Assembly: GCA_021464525.1 (NCBI GenBank)
Contig: JADRCO010000194.1
Location: forward strand, 1-44,301
Source of the DNA: Rhizophagus sp. LPA8_4_AMF
Taxonomy: Eukaryota; Glomeromycota; Glomeromycetes; Glomerales; Glomeraceae
DNA length: 44,301 nucleotides
Reading direction: 5' to 3'
Each line of letters opens with the position of its first letter. The first letter of the stretch is position 1. Below are positions 21,816-33,115 of this stretch, piece after piece. The notes below the pieces were generated by a model, which was given only the letters and a program-made list of their open reading frames with translations, had not been told where the DNA came from and did not search any database. Position numbers and translations under genes: made by a program.

Positions 21816-22664
21816 TTAATTATGTACAAAAGTTGGCCCACGCATTGCTGGTGCATTATAGGGATTTAATGGATTAACCATAGGAGCTCTTTCTATTCCT
21901 GGCGGAATTCCCTCAGAATACATTCCAGGTCTATCATTTTTGAAAAAGAACTGCAAAGAAAATTGTTTTGAATCCGGATCCCAATGAGTAAAAAATTTTC
22001 CTTCGCCCTTATCAACTTCTTTACTTTGTACTTTAAAAGCAATAGTTTCATAAGGTTCAGCAGCAAATAATAAATATTGATGAGCTTTATTTGGAGGTTC
22101 AATTCTTTGCTCATAAGCAGACATAAACCGATGTCTTGGTATAACATCCAAACCAATTTCTGGATATTGAATTTGAAAAAATAAGCCAAGTTGTCTTGTA
22201 ATTGGATCGCGAACTTTTGTTACTTTATATCCCGGTCTACCAATTTTAACTAAATTCTTTTTAATTTGAACTTTAGTTTGTGCTTGTAGTGCCGGTTGAA
22301 TGTTATTATTTTCTTTCGCTTCTCTTGCTGCTCTACGTGCAAGATTTGTTTGATGCTTTTTTCCTTGAGTATGCGCTAAATAACTTCCTTCGTTTGTATG
22401 TAATGTTAAACATAATTTACATTCATATGACCCAAGATGATTTTTCATAAAATATGGATCCTTGTTTAAATCGATGGTTTCTAAAGCAAGTTTGCGAAGA
22501 CGTTCACGTCTGTCCACATTGGTTTCTGAGTAACCGGCTACACCACCGCTACCAACTTTCGAACCTACAATGTTTCAAGAACCTGGTTAGATTGATCGTT
22601 TTTAAACGTTAAGAATAAAAAAAAAATGTTTGTATTTTTTACCTGGTCTATTTTGAAAATCCAT
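21816..22664 (-). CDS. Splicing factor 3A subunit 2 (SF3A2/Prp11)
   Basis: A 22-nt first coding exon (22664-22643, MDFQNRP) joins 22564-21816 to give 256 residues, close to yeast Prp11; the Pro-rich tail of animal SF3A2 is absent. The N-terminus GSKVGSGGVAGYSETN runs into DRRERLRKLALETIDLNKDPYFMKNHLGSYECKLC, which is nearly invariant in the family. The matrin-type C2H2 zinc finger is CKLCLTLHTNEGSYLAHTQGKKH by ligands C-x2-C and H-x5-H. The C-terminal half has VKIGRPGYKVTK, PRHRFMSAYEQRIEPP and YETIAFKV. SF3A2 is part of the SF3a complex of the U2 snRNP, which stabilises branch-site recognition. It starts 232 bases from the divergent PEX22-like gene. Confidence 0.97.
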
Positions 22665-22896
22665 TATGAAGAAGATATAAAAAAGAAACTTTGATAAGTT
22701 TGGTAATATATAGTAGTGTGATTGAGAGAAAAACGAAAAAGTCGGATCTGAGTAATCGAGTCTAGAAAATAGCTTTGAATGTGACCATGCAGCAAATTTA
22801 TCACGTGATATTACAGATCTATTGATATGTGGGGTTGCAGATTATATTCATCTTAGCGGTTTTTCAATTTCCCTCTCTTTAATTCGCGTCTTCAAA

Positions 22897-23826
22897 ATGC
22901 CGCCAAAAACAGTTTCACAAAGACCAACATCCTCCGCTATAACTTATGCGGTTTTGGCAGCAGCAGCTGTTGGTTTTCTAGCGGTATTTGTATTTAGAAG
23001 AATATATCCACAACCGCGAAGTGGAAGAGACCAAGACGATGAGGTAGAGAATACTACCGGGTGTGATATTCTTGCAAGTTTTTTTTTGCATAAAGAATTC
23101 AATTTAAGAAACAATTTACATAGGCTCCAACACGTCCTGAGACACGTCGAGTGACACGCGCAGAGAGAGATCAAAGGAACCTTGCTTCTAGGTTATTTAG
23201 AAATGCATTGTTACCACCAAAAAAGAAAACTATCTCCATTTCAATGAAGAATGTAAGTGGCTATCTATGTTGGATTTGAATTTATATTTAAGTTAACGAT
23301 TTATTTATTTATTTCTTCCTTTTTTTTAATAAAATAGACTTTGTTATGGAATCCATCGTCTGATCCTGATTCACCAAATCATGCATTTATTGAAAATATA
23401 GTTCCCTTCCTACATCAATTATCTAAAATATATGTTATTCATCTCATTTGTCCGGTATCAAGTGAACAAGAGAAACAACAAATTCTTGGTCTTCTTCGTA
23501 ATTCCAAATTATTTAGTTCAAAAGTTATTGACGAAAGAAGAGTTTTGTTTTGTGAAAGTGATGAAGGAAAGATTCATATTATTCGTCATCTTGAAGCAAA
23601 TGTACATGTTGAAGGTGGAATAAATGGCGAAGAAGTTGTTGAAATGATCAGAGGATTTGTTGGTAGTGTACTTTGGGCAATAAGGGGCGGTAATAGTGAA
23701 CCGATAAATTGGGCAGAAACTGGTGAAGTTAAGTCAAACGTTGATAGAAGTCAATGGTCAAACGTTGAAATTTGTTCAAGTTTGTGGACAAGCAGTTTGA
23801 ACTTTGAAGTTAGAGGGGGAAGTTAG
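22897..23826 (+). CDS. PEX22-like peroxisomal membrane protein
   Basis: Exons 22897-23043, 23124-23252 and 23338-23826 encode 254 residues. The chosen ATG (MPPKTVSQRP) gives a short N-terminus followed by one membrane segment (about residues 15-34, YAVLAAAAVGFLAVFVF) and an acidic/basic linker. The cytosolic domain contains TLLWNPSSDP, IYVIHLICPVSSEQEKQQIL, RRVLFCESDEGKIHIIRHLE and a C-terminal FVGSVLWAI helix. The LFC-x-S/T-x-E-GK-x-H-x-x-R block is the part I recognise from peroxin-22. Pex22 anchors the ubiquitin-conjugating enzyme Pex4 at the peroxisome for recycling of the import receptor Pex5. An upstream in-frame ATG at 22822 exists but lies in what looks like promoter and 5' leader. 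Sequence identity in this family is low, so the call is moderately sure. Confidence 0.75.
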
Positions 23827-24214
23827 AAATTACTTGTAGATTATTATCTGTAAATTATGTGAAATATAGTATGATAAATTAGTAAATTTTTTATATAAAA
23901 TAATATGTGCAAATATTGTAATAAAGCATTCATTTTTTTTAAAAAAAACAAACAAAATCAAAAATATTTGAGTATTTTAATATCTTATCAGTGATCAATT
24001 TATTTGAAATTTGTTGTTTTAAACTTATGAAATTTTGCAAAATTCGACTTAATTTGACCTTAAAATGATACGTACTGATGATTATCGCGGTCGACCTCCT
24101 ACAATCTGATCCATTATATTTTAAGAAACATCAAGCAAGTTTCTTTGATCTGAATTGTGTTGAATCTCGAATTAAATTATTTGTGATAAAAAATTTGAAG
24201 AAGTTTATTATTCA
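23827..24214. other. Shared 3' region of PEX22-like and PPR genes
   Basis: Convergent 3' ends, with an AATAAAGC-type signal near 23918 and a T-run/A-run pair at 23932-23949. No additional gene. Confidence 0.6.
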
Positions 24215-27200
24215 CTATCTGCTATGATTTCTATCTTGATAATTTTTGAGGTTTTTTAATTTATAGGATTTAGTAAATTCCCAAGTGATATCAAAAACTT
24301 CGGGAAATTCTTCTTTAAGTTCTTTTAAATATTGAGTAATCTTTTTATTATCTTTCCCTTGTTTTATTTTTTCAAAATAATTGACCAATAATAATAAAGT
24401 TTTTTTCTGAGGATAAAATTTTGCAGAATTTTTCAATAATTCTTGTCTATATTTTATACTTTGTGTAGAAAATTTTTCATAAATATTTGAAAGAGCTAAA
24501 CCCCTTTCCCAACCTTTAACTAAGTGTTCATTCATTAATTTACAGGCCAATCTAATTTTTTCTGATATTATTAAACTTTGTATATAGTTATTATAATTTA
24601 GACAATCAAATTCAAAATCTTCGTTATTTAGCTTATTCCATTCTAGTTCAATAAGTTTAAATTTTTTTGCTGCTGTTAATGCGTTTATCATTATTGATAC
24701 TGCTTGATTTGGCGGTGATTGTGTAATTGGTCTCGAACTATATAATAAACTAAATGATATCAATAATGAAGAGGACCATTTTGACTCCGCTAATGACATG
24801 GTAGAAGAACTTTCTTTATGTTCATTTTGTTGTAAATCTAATAATTGTTCGTATATTTTTGATTTTGATAAAGGAGTTATGAAAATTTTTTTCATCAATT
24901 TCCACATCTGCCACACAGCTTCATAATTATGACCACGATAATATGCATCCATGAGTATAGTATATACATATAAATTATGCTTAACTCCTACTGTTGTCAT
25001 TTCTTTAAATATTGCCCGTGCAGGTTCAGTCAGTCCTTGTTTTGCATAAGCGTCCATCAAAGGAGTAAATATATCAGGACTTAATATTTTATTATAAGCT
25101 GTTTGATTCATAGTTCCATGAGAAATAAGCTCTGTTAAAAGTTTTCTAGAAAAATCTAATTCTCCAATTCTAGCATGACCATCAATTAAAACGGCATATG
25201 TGACGAAAGTAGGATCTACTTTATCCTTGATCATGGTCTCATAAAGAGATTTTGCCTTTGAAAAATTTCCAATCTTCATATATGATTTGATAAGAACTGT
25301 ATATATGTGAGCATCAAGTTTTATATTTCTATTTTGCATATCATTCAGAAGAGTGATGGCAGATCGGAAGTCATTATTAGAAACAAATCCGTCCATAAGA
25401 CAGCAATAAGTAAAATTATCAGGTTGAATGTTTCTTATTATTATTTCATTAAATATTTGTCTCAATTGTTTTATATCCTTTTTCTTTGCATAATAACTCA
25501 TTAAAACATTATATGTTGTAATTGATGGTTCAATTCCAGCTTTTTTCATTTCAGAGAATATTTTTTCTGCTTTGTTTATATCTGCAGCTTTCACATAAGC
25601 GTTGATAAGTGAAGTATAAGTATATACGTCAGGAGATAATCCAAATCGTTGCATTTCACGAAACAACAAATGAGCACCTTTTTTTTCTCCTTTCTCAGCA
25701 AAAAGTGATAATAATGCGTTATATGTGCGTACATTAGGTTCAATCCCTGATTTTATCATAAGCCGACAAGTTTGAAATGCCTTGTTAAAATCTTGGACCC
25801 GAGTATAACCTAATAATAGATAATAATAAGCGACCCCTTTTGATTCTATTCCGTTGTCGATCATGTGACGAAATACATTTTCCATTGATTGGATATCTGA
25901 TAAATTTGAAAACATTTCGATCATTAAACAATAAATATATTCGTTAGGTTGAATGCTCATATCTGACATTTTCTTTATAATTTGAAGAGCCAGATCAGCA
26001 TTACCCGCTTTGGCGTATGCATTGATGAGTTGACTAAATGTACGCGTATTAGGTTCAGTGTTCTGTTTTAACATATCCCCAATAATTTGATCTGTTTGCT
26101 CATATTTTGATGCCATATTATATACTTTAATAAAAATGTTGTAAGCTATAGTGTTTAGATGAACTTTTTGTTCTTTAATTTCTTCTATTAGCTTTAATGC
26201 TTCATCAACCCTTTTATGTTGTGCAAGTTGATGAATCAACGGAACATATGAATAAATATCTGGCTTCAAATTTCTTGCTTTCATATCCTCGAAAGAACGA
26301 AGAGCTTCTTTTAGATTATTATTTTTCAATAATATTAATAAAATTTCTTTCTCTAAACCTACATCAATAAAATTTTTCTCTCTTAACTCTCGAATCCAGG
26401 AAATTGCATCATTATTTAAATGATACCGAAAAATATTCTTGAGAATTGTTTTAGTTGTTCCGTTAGGTATTAATTTTTTTTCATGCATTAATGTAAATAA
26501 TTTTGTTACTTCTTCAAGATTTGTTCCTGGCTTACCTCGCATTCCATAAGCGGCAATCATAATATTGAACGCATTACAAAAAATGAGTTTTTTGAGAGGA
26601 CTATTTCCAATATATTTCCACTCATTAATTTTGTTAAATACTTCACGCGCCTTATCTATCATATTGTTATTTATATATGCTTCTATCAAAGAAATTTGAA
26701 CTTCTTGCGTTTCTTTCATCCCTACATTCTCTATGTCATTGTGAATTTTTTGGAGTTTTGCTAGACGACTAACAGGATCTTTATCCAATTCTTTGATTAA
26801 ACGCATTAATTTATTAATATGACGAAAACTCAAATATTTTAAATTACCATCTTCTACCAATGATTTATAAGTATCCCATACTTTTTTTAAACAATTAGTT
26901 TGAATAATCTTTCTGAATATAGTTGTCGTAATTTTCTGTTTGGGTTCAATCAATTGCTGTGATTGAATTAAATTATTACTAATTTCTTTTTCATCTCTAT
27001 ATTCAATTACATCTAACTGATTTTGTCCTAAATTGTTCTTTAAATAAGTAACAATGTCTTTTTTTTCTCTAGTTGCTAGAGAACTACTTTTCCGTATTTT
27101 ATTATGTTTATTATGTAATGCTAAAGGTATTATAAATTTACATGAAAAGTTAATTGAATATTTTGGTTTTCGATCGGGAAAAAATTTGTCATTTAGTTTT

Positions 27201-27388
27201 ATTTCTTTTGATTCTTGAACAATAATACATTTTGTTGGGCGCGTTGTTTTAATGGCACTTGTACATGCGTTTGTTCGTGCAAAATTACTAAGTGGCAAAT
27301 AAAACAATGCTATCGTTGCGAAATATCTTGTTCCTTTAAGTGTTACTTTGAATTTTCGAGGATTCAAAAATATAGAATTATAAAACAT
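24215..27388 (-). CDS. Pentatricopeptide-repeat protein, probably mitochondrial
   Basis: A single uninterrupted frame of 1057 residues, unusual here because nearly all neighbours have introns. The N-terminal ~110 residues are rich in Lys, Arg, Ser and Thr with few acids, as in mitochondrial presequences. From about residue 270 to 830 there is a continuous array of roughly 15 PPR motifs of the form TYNALLSLFAEKGEKKGAHL, TYTSLINAYVKAADINKAEK and TYNVLMSYYAKKKDIKQLR. One spacer (HGTMNQTAYNKILSPD) interrupts the array. The C-terminal ~200 residues are helical, Lys-rich and not recognised. PPR proteins bind organellar RNA in a one-motif-per-base manner. Long fungal members act in mitochondrial mRNA stability, splicing or translation; which target applies here is unknown. 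Diverges from the lipoate ligase gene, itself mitochondrial. Confidence 0.92.
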   Translation of the reverse strand: MFYNSIFLNPRKFKVTLKGTRYFATIALFYLPLSNFARTNACTSAIKTTRPTKCIIVQESKEIKLNDKFFPDRKPKYSINFSCKFIIPLALHNKHNKIRKSSSLATREKKDIVTYLKNNLGQNQLDVIEYRDEKEISNNLIQSQQLIEPKQKITTTIFRKIIQTNCLKKVWDTYKSLVEDGNLKYLSFRHINKLMRLIKELDKDPVSRLAKLQKIHNDIENVGMKETQEVQISLIEAYINNNMIDKAREVFNKINEWKYIGNSPLKKLIFCNAFNIMIAAYGMRGKPGTNLEEVTKLFTLMHEKKLIPNGTTKTILKNIFRYHLNNDAISWIRELREKNFIDVGLEKEILLILLKNNNLKEALRSFEDMKARNLKPDIYSYVPLIHQLAQHKRVDEALKLIEEIKEQKVHLNTIAYNIFIKVYNMASKYEQTDQIIGDMLKQNTEPNTRTFSQLINAYAKAGNADLALQIIKKMSDMSIQPNEYIYCLMIEMFSNLSDIQSMENVFRHMIDNGIESKGVAYYYLLLGYTRVQDFNKAFQTCRLMIKSGIEPNVRTYNALLSLFAEKGEKKGAHLLFREMQRFGLSPDVYTYTSLINAYVKAADINKAEKIFSEMKKAGIEPSITTYNVLMSYYAKKKDIKQLRQIFNEIIIRNIQPDNFTYCCLMDGFVSNNDFRSAITLLNDMQNRNIKLDAHIYTVLIKSYMKIGNFSKAKSLYETMIKDKVDPTFVTYAVLIDGHARIGELDFSRKLLTELISHGTMNQTAYNKILSPDIFTPLMDAYAKQGLTEPARAIFKEMTTVGVKHNLYVYTILMDAYYRGHNYEAVWQMWKLMKKIFITPLSKSKIYEQLLDLQQNEHKESSSTMSLAESKWSSSLLISFSLLYSSRPITQSPPNQAVSIMINALTAAKKFKLIELEWNKLNNEDFEFDCLNYNNYIQSLIISEKIRLACKLMNEHLVKGWERGLALSNIYEKFSTQSIKYRQELLKNSAKFYPQKKTLLLLVNYFEKIKQGKDNKKITQYLKELKEEFPEVFDITWEFTKSYKLKNLKNYQDRNHSR

Positions 27389-28034
27389 GCTATTTTTACT
27401 TAGATTTTCTTGTTCTAATATTAAACAATTAGTTTATATTAAATACGAGAAAACCCCTTAAAAATTTATATGTTAAAAATTGAGTATGGAAGGTGAGATT
27501 ACGAAAATAAAAATAAATTTCTAAAAGTTTGTTCTTATTTTTAAAGATCATTTTTTGTAGGGTCGAGGTTGATTTAAATCCGAAATATATAAAAAAAATT
27601 GTGCAACCAATATTTTATTAATTACGACTGCGGATCAGAAAATTTTTTCGATAATCTCCTACAAAATTCCGTATCTATAAATTCAAACATTAAACTCAAT
27701 TCTTTTGAATATGAACGGGTGTCATAGTTGATATTACTAGTAAGTTATTATATTGTCAACGCAATATAAAGAAGTGACTGTTATTTAAATGTATTAAAAA
27801 AGTATAGAGGCCCTATCGAAGCTCGAAAGAATCTCTTATTTAACATTCCAAGAGTCAAAATGTGGCCGATAATAAATTAAATCTCTTTTTTGGTCGTTGT
27901 AGAATAAAATAACAGAGTCTTCAAAAAGAGGCCGTTGTTCTAACAGCATTACCCAGAAGAGATACACAATTTTATAATAACGAATTAAAAACTAAGTTTT
28001 TTGATTGTAATTTAAGGGATAGATCATTTAAACA
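27389..28034. other. Divergent promoter region of PPR and lipoate-ligase genes
   Basis: A 646-bp region between two head-to-head genes for mitochondrial proteins. No further gene and no recognised regulatory motif. Confidence 0.5.
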
Positions 28035-30021
28035 ATGCGACCTTTATTCCCACCACTACTCGTTCGTAACATTATAATAAAATCACGTACGTCACAGCAG
28101 TTCTCGCGATTTTTTTCCAGTGACGAAATATCAAGTCGTGACCTTGTTGTAGGTGTATTCTTACTCATCATATCTTACTCTTTAATCTTAACCTTTAATT
28201 TATTTTACTTTTTGTTAAACATTAATAAATTAGTTCAAATGTTTTATATCAAAATCAATGGATCCTTGGACGAATATTGCATTCGAAGAGTGGTACAGTT
28301 AGTAATATTTAATTTGAATCTTATTTGCATATTAACTTATATTTTAAAATTTTATTTTTATTCTATTTGGAAATAAGAAAAGGCTATTTAAAGATACAAA
28401 TCCACAAGAGATTATACTTTTTATGTGGAGAAATAATTCTTGTGCTGTTATCGGGAGAAATCAGGTATTATTTCTTAGTAGATATTTTAATGTATCAAAA
28501 TCTAATAATTTAATAAGTGACTTAAATAATTTCATATCTTTCTCTTTTCTTGAAAAAAAAAATACTTTAACTTAGAACCCTTGGAAAGAATGTAATGTAA
28601 GATTACTTCAAAAGCACGATATTCCACTTATAAGAAGAAAAAGTGGTGGCGGCACGGTATTTCATGTAAATTCTATTTACTCAACATTTTTCAAAGACGA
28701 ATGTTAATTATTTCTAGCTAAAATAAACAATTTATTTAAGGATATTGGGAATACAAATTATACACTTATAATGCCTAGAATCGATTTTACTCGTAAACAT
28801 ACGGCTGAATTGGTTGTAAGGGCTCTAACAACAAGACTTGATATACCAGCATACGTAACCGAGAGACATGATATAGCAGTTAATGGACTTAAAATATCCT
28901 TAATTTACCTTAGTTATAATTTAAATATTCTTAAAATAATTAATTTCTTTAACTTTTGATTAAAATACGTTTCTGGTTCTGCATTTAAATTAGTTATGAG
29001 AAGAGCATATCATCATGGTACTATGCTTATTGATACAGATTTAGACAGGATAAAAAGATATCTTAATGTTGAGAGGGTACACATTTTAATTTTATATATA
29101 ATTAATTTAATATTGCAAATATTGATCAAAAGAATTTTTTTTTTCTTTTTAGCAAAACCTTATCACAAAGGGTGTTGAATCATTCCCATCGCCTGTTACA
29201 AATCTTCGTAGTTATTCTTCTACCGTGAGTCACGAATCCTTTTGCGAGGCAGTAAAAGACTACTTTACAGAATATTATCGTGATTACGTGAATCATGGTT
29301 CTAACAAAAGCGTAAGTAACTAGAATATATACATTCTAAAACCTTTAGCTTATTATGTTTATGTAATCATTTTTTAGGCAACTACTGTCGATGAAGAATT
29401 TATTTCTAAAATTCCAAAAGTTGCCGAATATCGTGAAGAATTCAAGGCATTTTACATGCGTTTATCATCCATATTTGAAAATTTTCAAATTTTATTTTGT
29501 AATTCTAAATTCCTTTCTTTATAGACTTGGGAATGGGTTTATGGACAAACGCCAGATTTTACTCACAAATTTGAAAAAGAATTTGAGTGGAGTCACGTGG
29601 TAAATTCTATAATTGATACTGCTTTATTGAAAAATTTTATTTTAAATGTAATCTTTATAATATGTACAGAAAGCGTTATTCGAGTCGAAGAATGGAATTA
29701 TTACGGCTGTTACTCTAACGCCTTCAAATATTAAATATCATAATCTAATTAATGCATTAGAAGACTCGTTTGAAGGTATTCTCTTCTTGATTCCTTTATA
29801 TATGAATTTGTTTATTGCTATCGAATTTATGTGAATTAGCTTACTATCATCATTAAATAGGTCGTAAATATGGAGATGAAAAAGACATTGATAATGCATT
29901 AAATGATGTACGCGCCAGTGAGCAATTAAGTGGTAGCAACATAGGCGGCACTTCAATCTCAACTAGTGAAATGCAACGCGTGATAAATGATATAGGCAAA
30001 TGGATAAAAGAATCATCATGA
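28035..30021 (+). CDS. Mitochondrial lipoate-protein ligase (LplA/Aim22-type)
   Basis: Exons 28035-28148, 28234-28292, 28383-28464, 28576-28665, 28741-28893, 28969-29076, 29153-29311, 29378-29446, 29525-29599, 29670-29775 and 29861-30021 join in phase to 391 residues. The N-terminus is basic and Ser-rich (presequence). Ligase motifs follow in order: [51 protein letters not shown] (the GGG lipoyl-AMP loop), [13 protein letters not shown] with the family's catalytic Lys, and [22 protein letters not shown]. The enzyme attaches lipoate to E2 subunits and the glycine cleavage H protein. Intron 5 (28894-28968) has AT-AC ends and minor-spliceosome signals. Intron 8 (29447-29524) can only be spliced in frame from a GC donor. 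Intron placements are otherwise GT-AG. Confidence 0.92.
28894..28968 (+). other. U12-type AT-AC intron in the lipoate-ligase gene
   Basis: The intron begins ATATCCTTAA, matching the minor-spliceosome donor consensus RTATCCTTT over its first eight bases. It contains TTCTTTAAC (28945-28953), close to the U12 branch consensus TTCCTTAAC, with the branch A about 16 nt before the end, and it finishes in AC. Removing these 75 nt restores [12 protein letters not shown] of lipoate ligases in phase. No GT donor or AG acceptor nearby gives an open frame. Confidence 0.85.
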
Positions 30022-30836
30022 ATTAACTTGTACAACAATCTCGTGTAAGTATTACAATTATACTTTCTTTTTATATATTTAATTCCAATGATGTTATTTT
30101 TTTAGAAATATGTTAGACTTCTGATATTCATTGAAGACGAAAATAATCTGAGAGAAAAAAAGAAATTATATTTAATTGCAAGTTTGATTTATATATTAAC
30201 GTTGATTTAATTTGTAATATTTTGTTTAGTTCATGTTGATGCAAGTTTCGAAATATTTGTTATAATTCTCTAAATAGATTTAAAATTTTCTTTATGAGTC
30301 GTCAAAAGCATATCAAAAAAGATAGCTATTTTAGTAAAGTATATATATCATATATATCATCAGTATTCTATCAAAAAAAAAAATTGTTTTTTTGTTATTT
30401 GCTACATGTTTAATACTTTGGCATTATTAGATGTTTTTTTTTCTAATTGCAGTCAGCACAGCTTTTAATAATTAACGACCGCATATAATTTTACTGCGCA
30501 TATAAATCTAATGTAATCACGTGAACGAATCATCAATAGTACAAAAAAAAATTGATCCACCAATTAGTAAACCTCCTCTTCCATATCCCAAAGAATTTTA
30601 ATTTATTTGGGGTAGAATTTTACCGGTGAGAGTTCTTTACAATAAATATTTTCTTTTGTCATATACTTTCCAAGTATATATTATAAATAAAAAATCAAAT
30701 TTTCGATATGAAACGATGGATGGATGTTGCCTTGACAGACTTAGCCATTCTATGAAATTTTATTAAAAATTTGTGTAAAAAATGTTCAATTATTAAGAAA
30801 TTATGGTAATTATAATTTAGATATTAAACTTTAAAG
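30022..30836. other. Intergenic region; promoter of ribosomal protein uL2
   Basis: AT-rich with no open frame of note. The region 30480-30620 contains CACGTGA (30519-30525) and short pyrimidine tracts. The leader directly before ATG 30837 is A/T-rich. No defined ribosomal-protein box could be named. Confidence 0.45.
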
Positions 30837-31784
30837 ATGGGTCGTGTTATTCGTTCTCAAAGAAAAGGTCCCGGTGGAATTTTCAAATCCCACACTAGAC
30901 TTCGCAAGGGAGCTGCCAAATTAAGACCTCTGGATTATGCAGAACGTCATGGATATATAAGAGGTATTGTTAAAGAAATTATCCACGACCCTGGCCGTGG
31001 TGCCCCTCTCGCTAAAGTTCAATTTCGTGACCCTTATCGGTATGTCAGAAATTCAATATCAGATATTATATCAATCCAATTCAATTAGCTAATTTTAATT
31101 TTAATTAATAATAATCTGAAATTAATATAATTTTGTAGATATAAACTCCGTTTCCAGACATTTATTGCTACAGAAGGATTGCACACTGGCCAATTCATTT
31201 ATTGCGGAAGAAAAGCGACTTTAACTGTTGGAAATGTGCTTCCTGTTGGTGCAATGCCTGAAGGTACAATCATTTGTAACGTAGAAGAAAAGATTGGTGA
31301 CCGTGGTGCCATAGCTCGTGCCTCTGGCAACTATGCTACTATTATTGGTCATAATCACGATGAAGGCAAGACTCGTATTAAACTTCCATCAGGTGCTAAA
31401 AAGGTTATCAACTCTAGTGCTCGCGCCACAATAGGTATTGTAGCTGGCGGAGGCCGTATTGATAAACCTTTACTTAAGGCTGGACGTGCATATCACAAAT
31501 ATCGTGTAAAGAGGAATTGCTGGCCCAAGACTCGTGGTGTTGCCATGAATCCCGTGGACCATCCTCACGGTGGTGGTAACCATCAACACATCGGTCATGC
31601 ATCTACAGTCTCCAGAGAAAGTGCACCTGGTCAAAAAGTATGTTTTCTTTATTTATTTTTCTTTTTAAATTTTACTTGAAAACTTTTTTTTGTAATCATT
31701 TATACAATATCATCTTAGGTCGGTTTAATTGCAGCCAGAAGAAGTGGTTTGCTTCGTGGTACAAACAAGGTCAAGTCAGCATAG
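30837..31784 (+). CDS. RPL2: 60S ribosomal protein uL2 (RPL2/L8)
   Basis: Exons 30837-31039, 31139-31637 and 31719-31784 give 255 residues, the usual length (254-257). [20 protein letters not shown] at the start, [16 protein letters not shown], the GEV-type core [18 protein letters not shown] and the near-invariant [20 protein letters not shown] loop identify it beyond doubt. That loop carries the conserved histidine close to the peptidyl transferase centre. uL2 binds 25S/28S rRNA and is needed for subunit joining and peptidyl transferase assembly. Codons here are more GC-rich at third positions (GTC, CTC, CGT, ACC) than in neighbouring genes, consistent with high expression. Confidence 0.98.
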
Positions 31785-32317
31785 TTTGTACGATATTTGC
31801 AAAATTAGCAAAATGATCATAACGAATTATTTTGATGTCTTTCAAATTAAAATTACCTTAATCATGTTTAATTGTGAAATAAATCTAAAAGACTATTTTG
31901 CAGCAAATTGAACACAAAATAAACACAAAATAATTGTTGAATTTGATATCTAGTGAATTTTATTATTACATTAAGAGTGATCCGATCTGTTCCATTGTTA
32001 TTTATTTCCTCGCGATCGAACTCAGAATAGTTATTATTAAATAATAGATTCGCTTACCAGTCTTTATATAGAGAGATATATATATATATTACGAATTAAA
32101 CTGTTCTAAAAAAATAAATTGTTTTTACTTTTACATCCAGTATATGTAGCTGATTTTTATATTTGTATTAAGAAATTTATCATCCATTTTCTTTTTTTGC
32201 TCTTTAATTAAAACTATCAACTTACCGAAGGATGCATTAATAAATAAGAAACTATATCGATTACGATACAACGAGAGAATTTCACTAATTTTTATTATGA
32301 TTAGGATTTTTCGAATA
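31785..32317. other. 3' flank of uL2 and upstream region of the next gene
   Basis: Contains AATAAA signals near 31878 and 31918 and a short (TA)n run at about 32080-32090. No gene supported. Confidence 0.5.
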
Positions 32318-33115
32318 ATGGACGAAACATCAGATTTTAAGCGGTTTCCCAAATTGTTAACTTCATTGTAAGTAATATGCCAAATTTTACATTACCTTAT
32401 GCACAAATATTCACACAAATCACACCTTTAAATCTTTAATGAAACTTGATTTAAATAAAATATATGCAAATAGACGATTAATTTTAAAAGTTTCCCTCGT
32501 GAGGTTTTTTTCTCACGAAATTTTCCCCACACACAGAACTTAAGGAGCGAAAGAAAGATGCATGAACGTTTATTGAAATGGCGTAGCAGAATTTTTTGTG
32601 CCACTTATTGACTTATCAAATTTTCCGAAAATAGCCGAAGCCATCCTTTAAATAAAAATCTTCTCACGATTTATTTTTTATATTGATTAATAATTAAAAT
32701 TTTTTGGTAAAGAAAGAAATTTTTCACATTGGTATCAATTCAAACCTTACCTAATAAGTAGTAAAATAATGCCTTTTTTCTTTCCATATATCAAAAAATT
32801 TACTATAAAAAATTTAATAAAAAAAAATTTATTTATAAATTGATCTCATTTTCATTTTTAGCAGTTTCATTTATTTTTTACTTTTTTCCCTTCAGAAACG
32901 CGATGTTGGAAATTTTAACGACTATAGCTTATATTTGTGCTTTTATACTCATAGCACCAGCTTTTCTTCTCATATTATTTGATGTTTCGTTTCTAGCTGT
33001 AGTATCTGCTTATAATGTATTTAAAAAACTTGAATCGAAATATCGTTACGCTTCCTCCAAAACTACATTAAGTGCTGCAAGTTTGACCAATACAAATATT
33101 TCCCTAAATCAGTAA
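32318..33115 (+). CDS. Small two-exon membrane protein of unknown function
   Basis: Proposed exons 32318-32367 (MDETSDFKRFPKLLTS) and 32896-33115 give 89 residues. The second exon encodes a long hydrophobic stretch (LTTIAYICAFILIAPAFLLI followed by LFDVSFLAVVSAYNVF), enough for one long or two short membrane helices. A basic KKLESKYRYASSK segment and a Ser/Thr/Asn tail follow. The donor ATT/GTAAGT and acceptor TTCAG fit and keep the phase, but the 528-nt intron is far longer than others here, so the first exon is less certain. The alternative is a one-exon protein from the ATG at 32903. I do not recognise the family. Confidence 0.5.
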
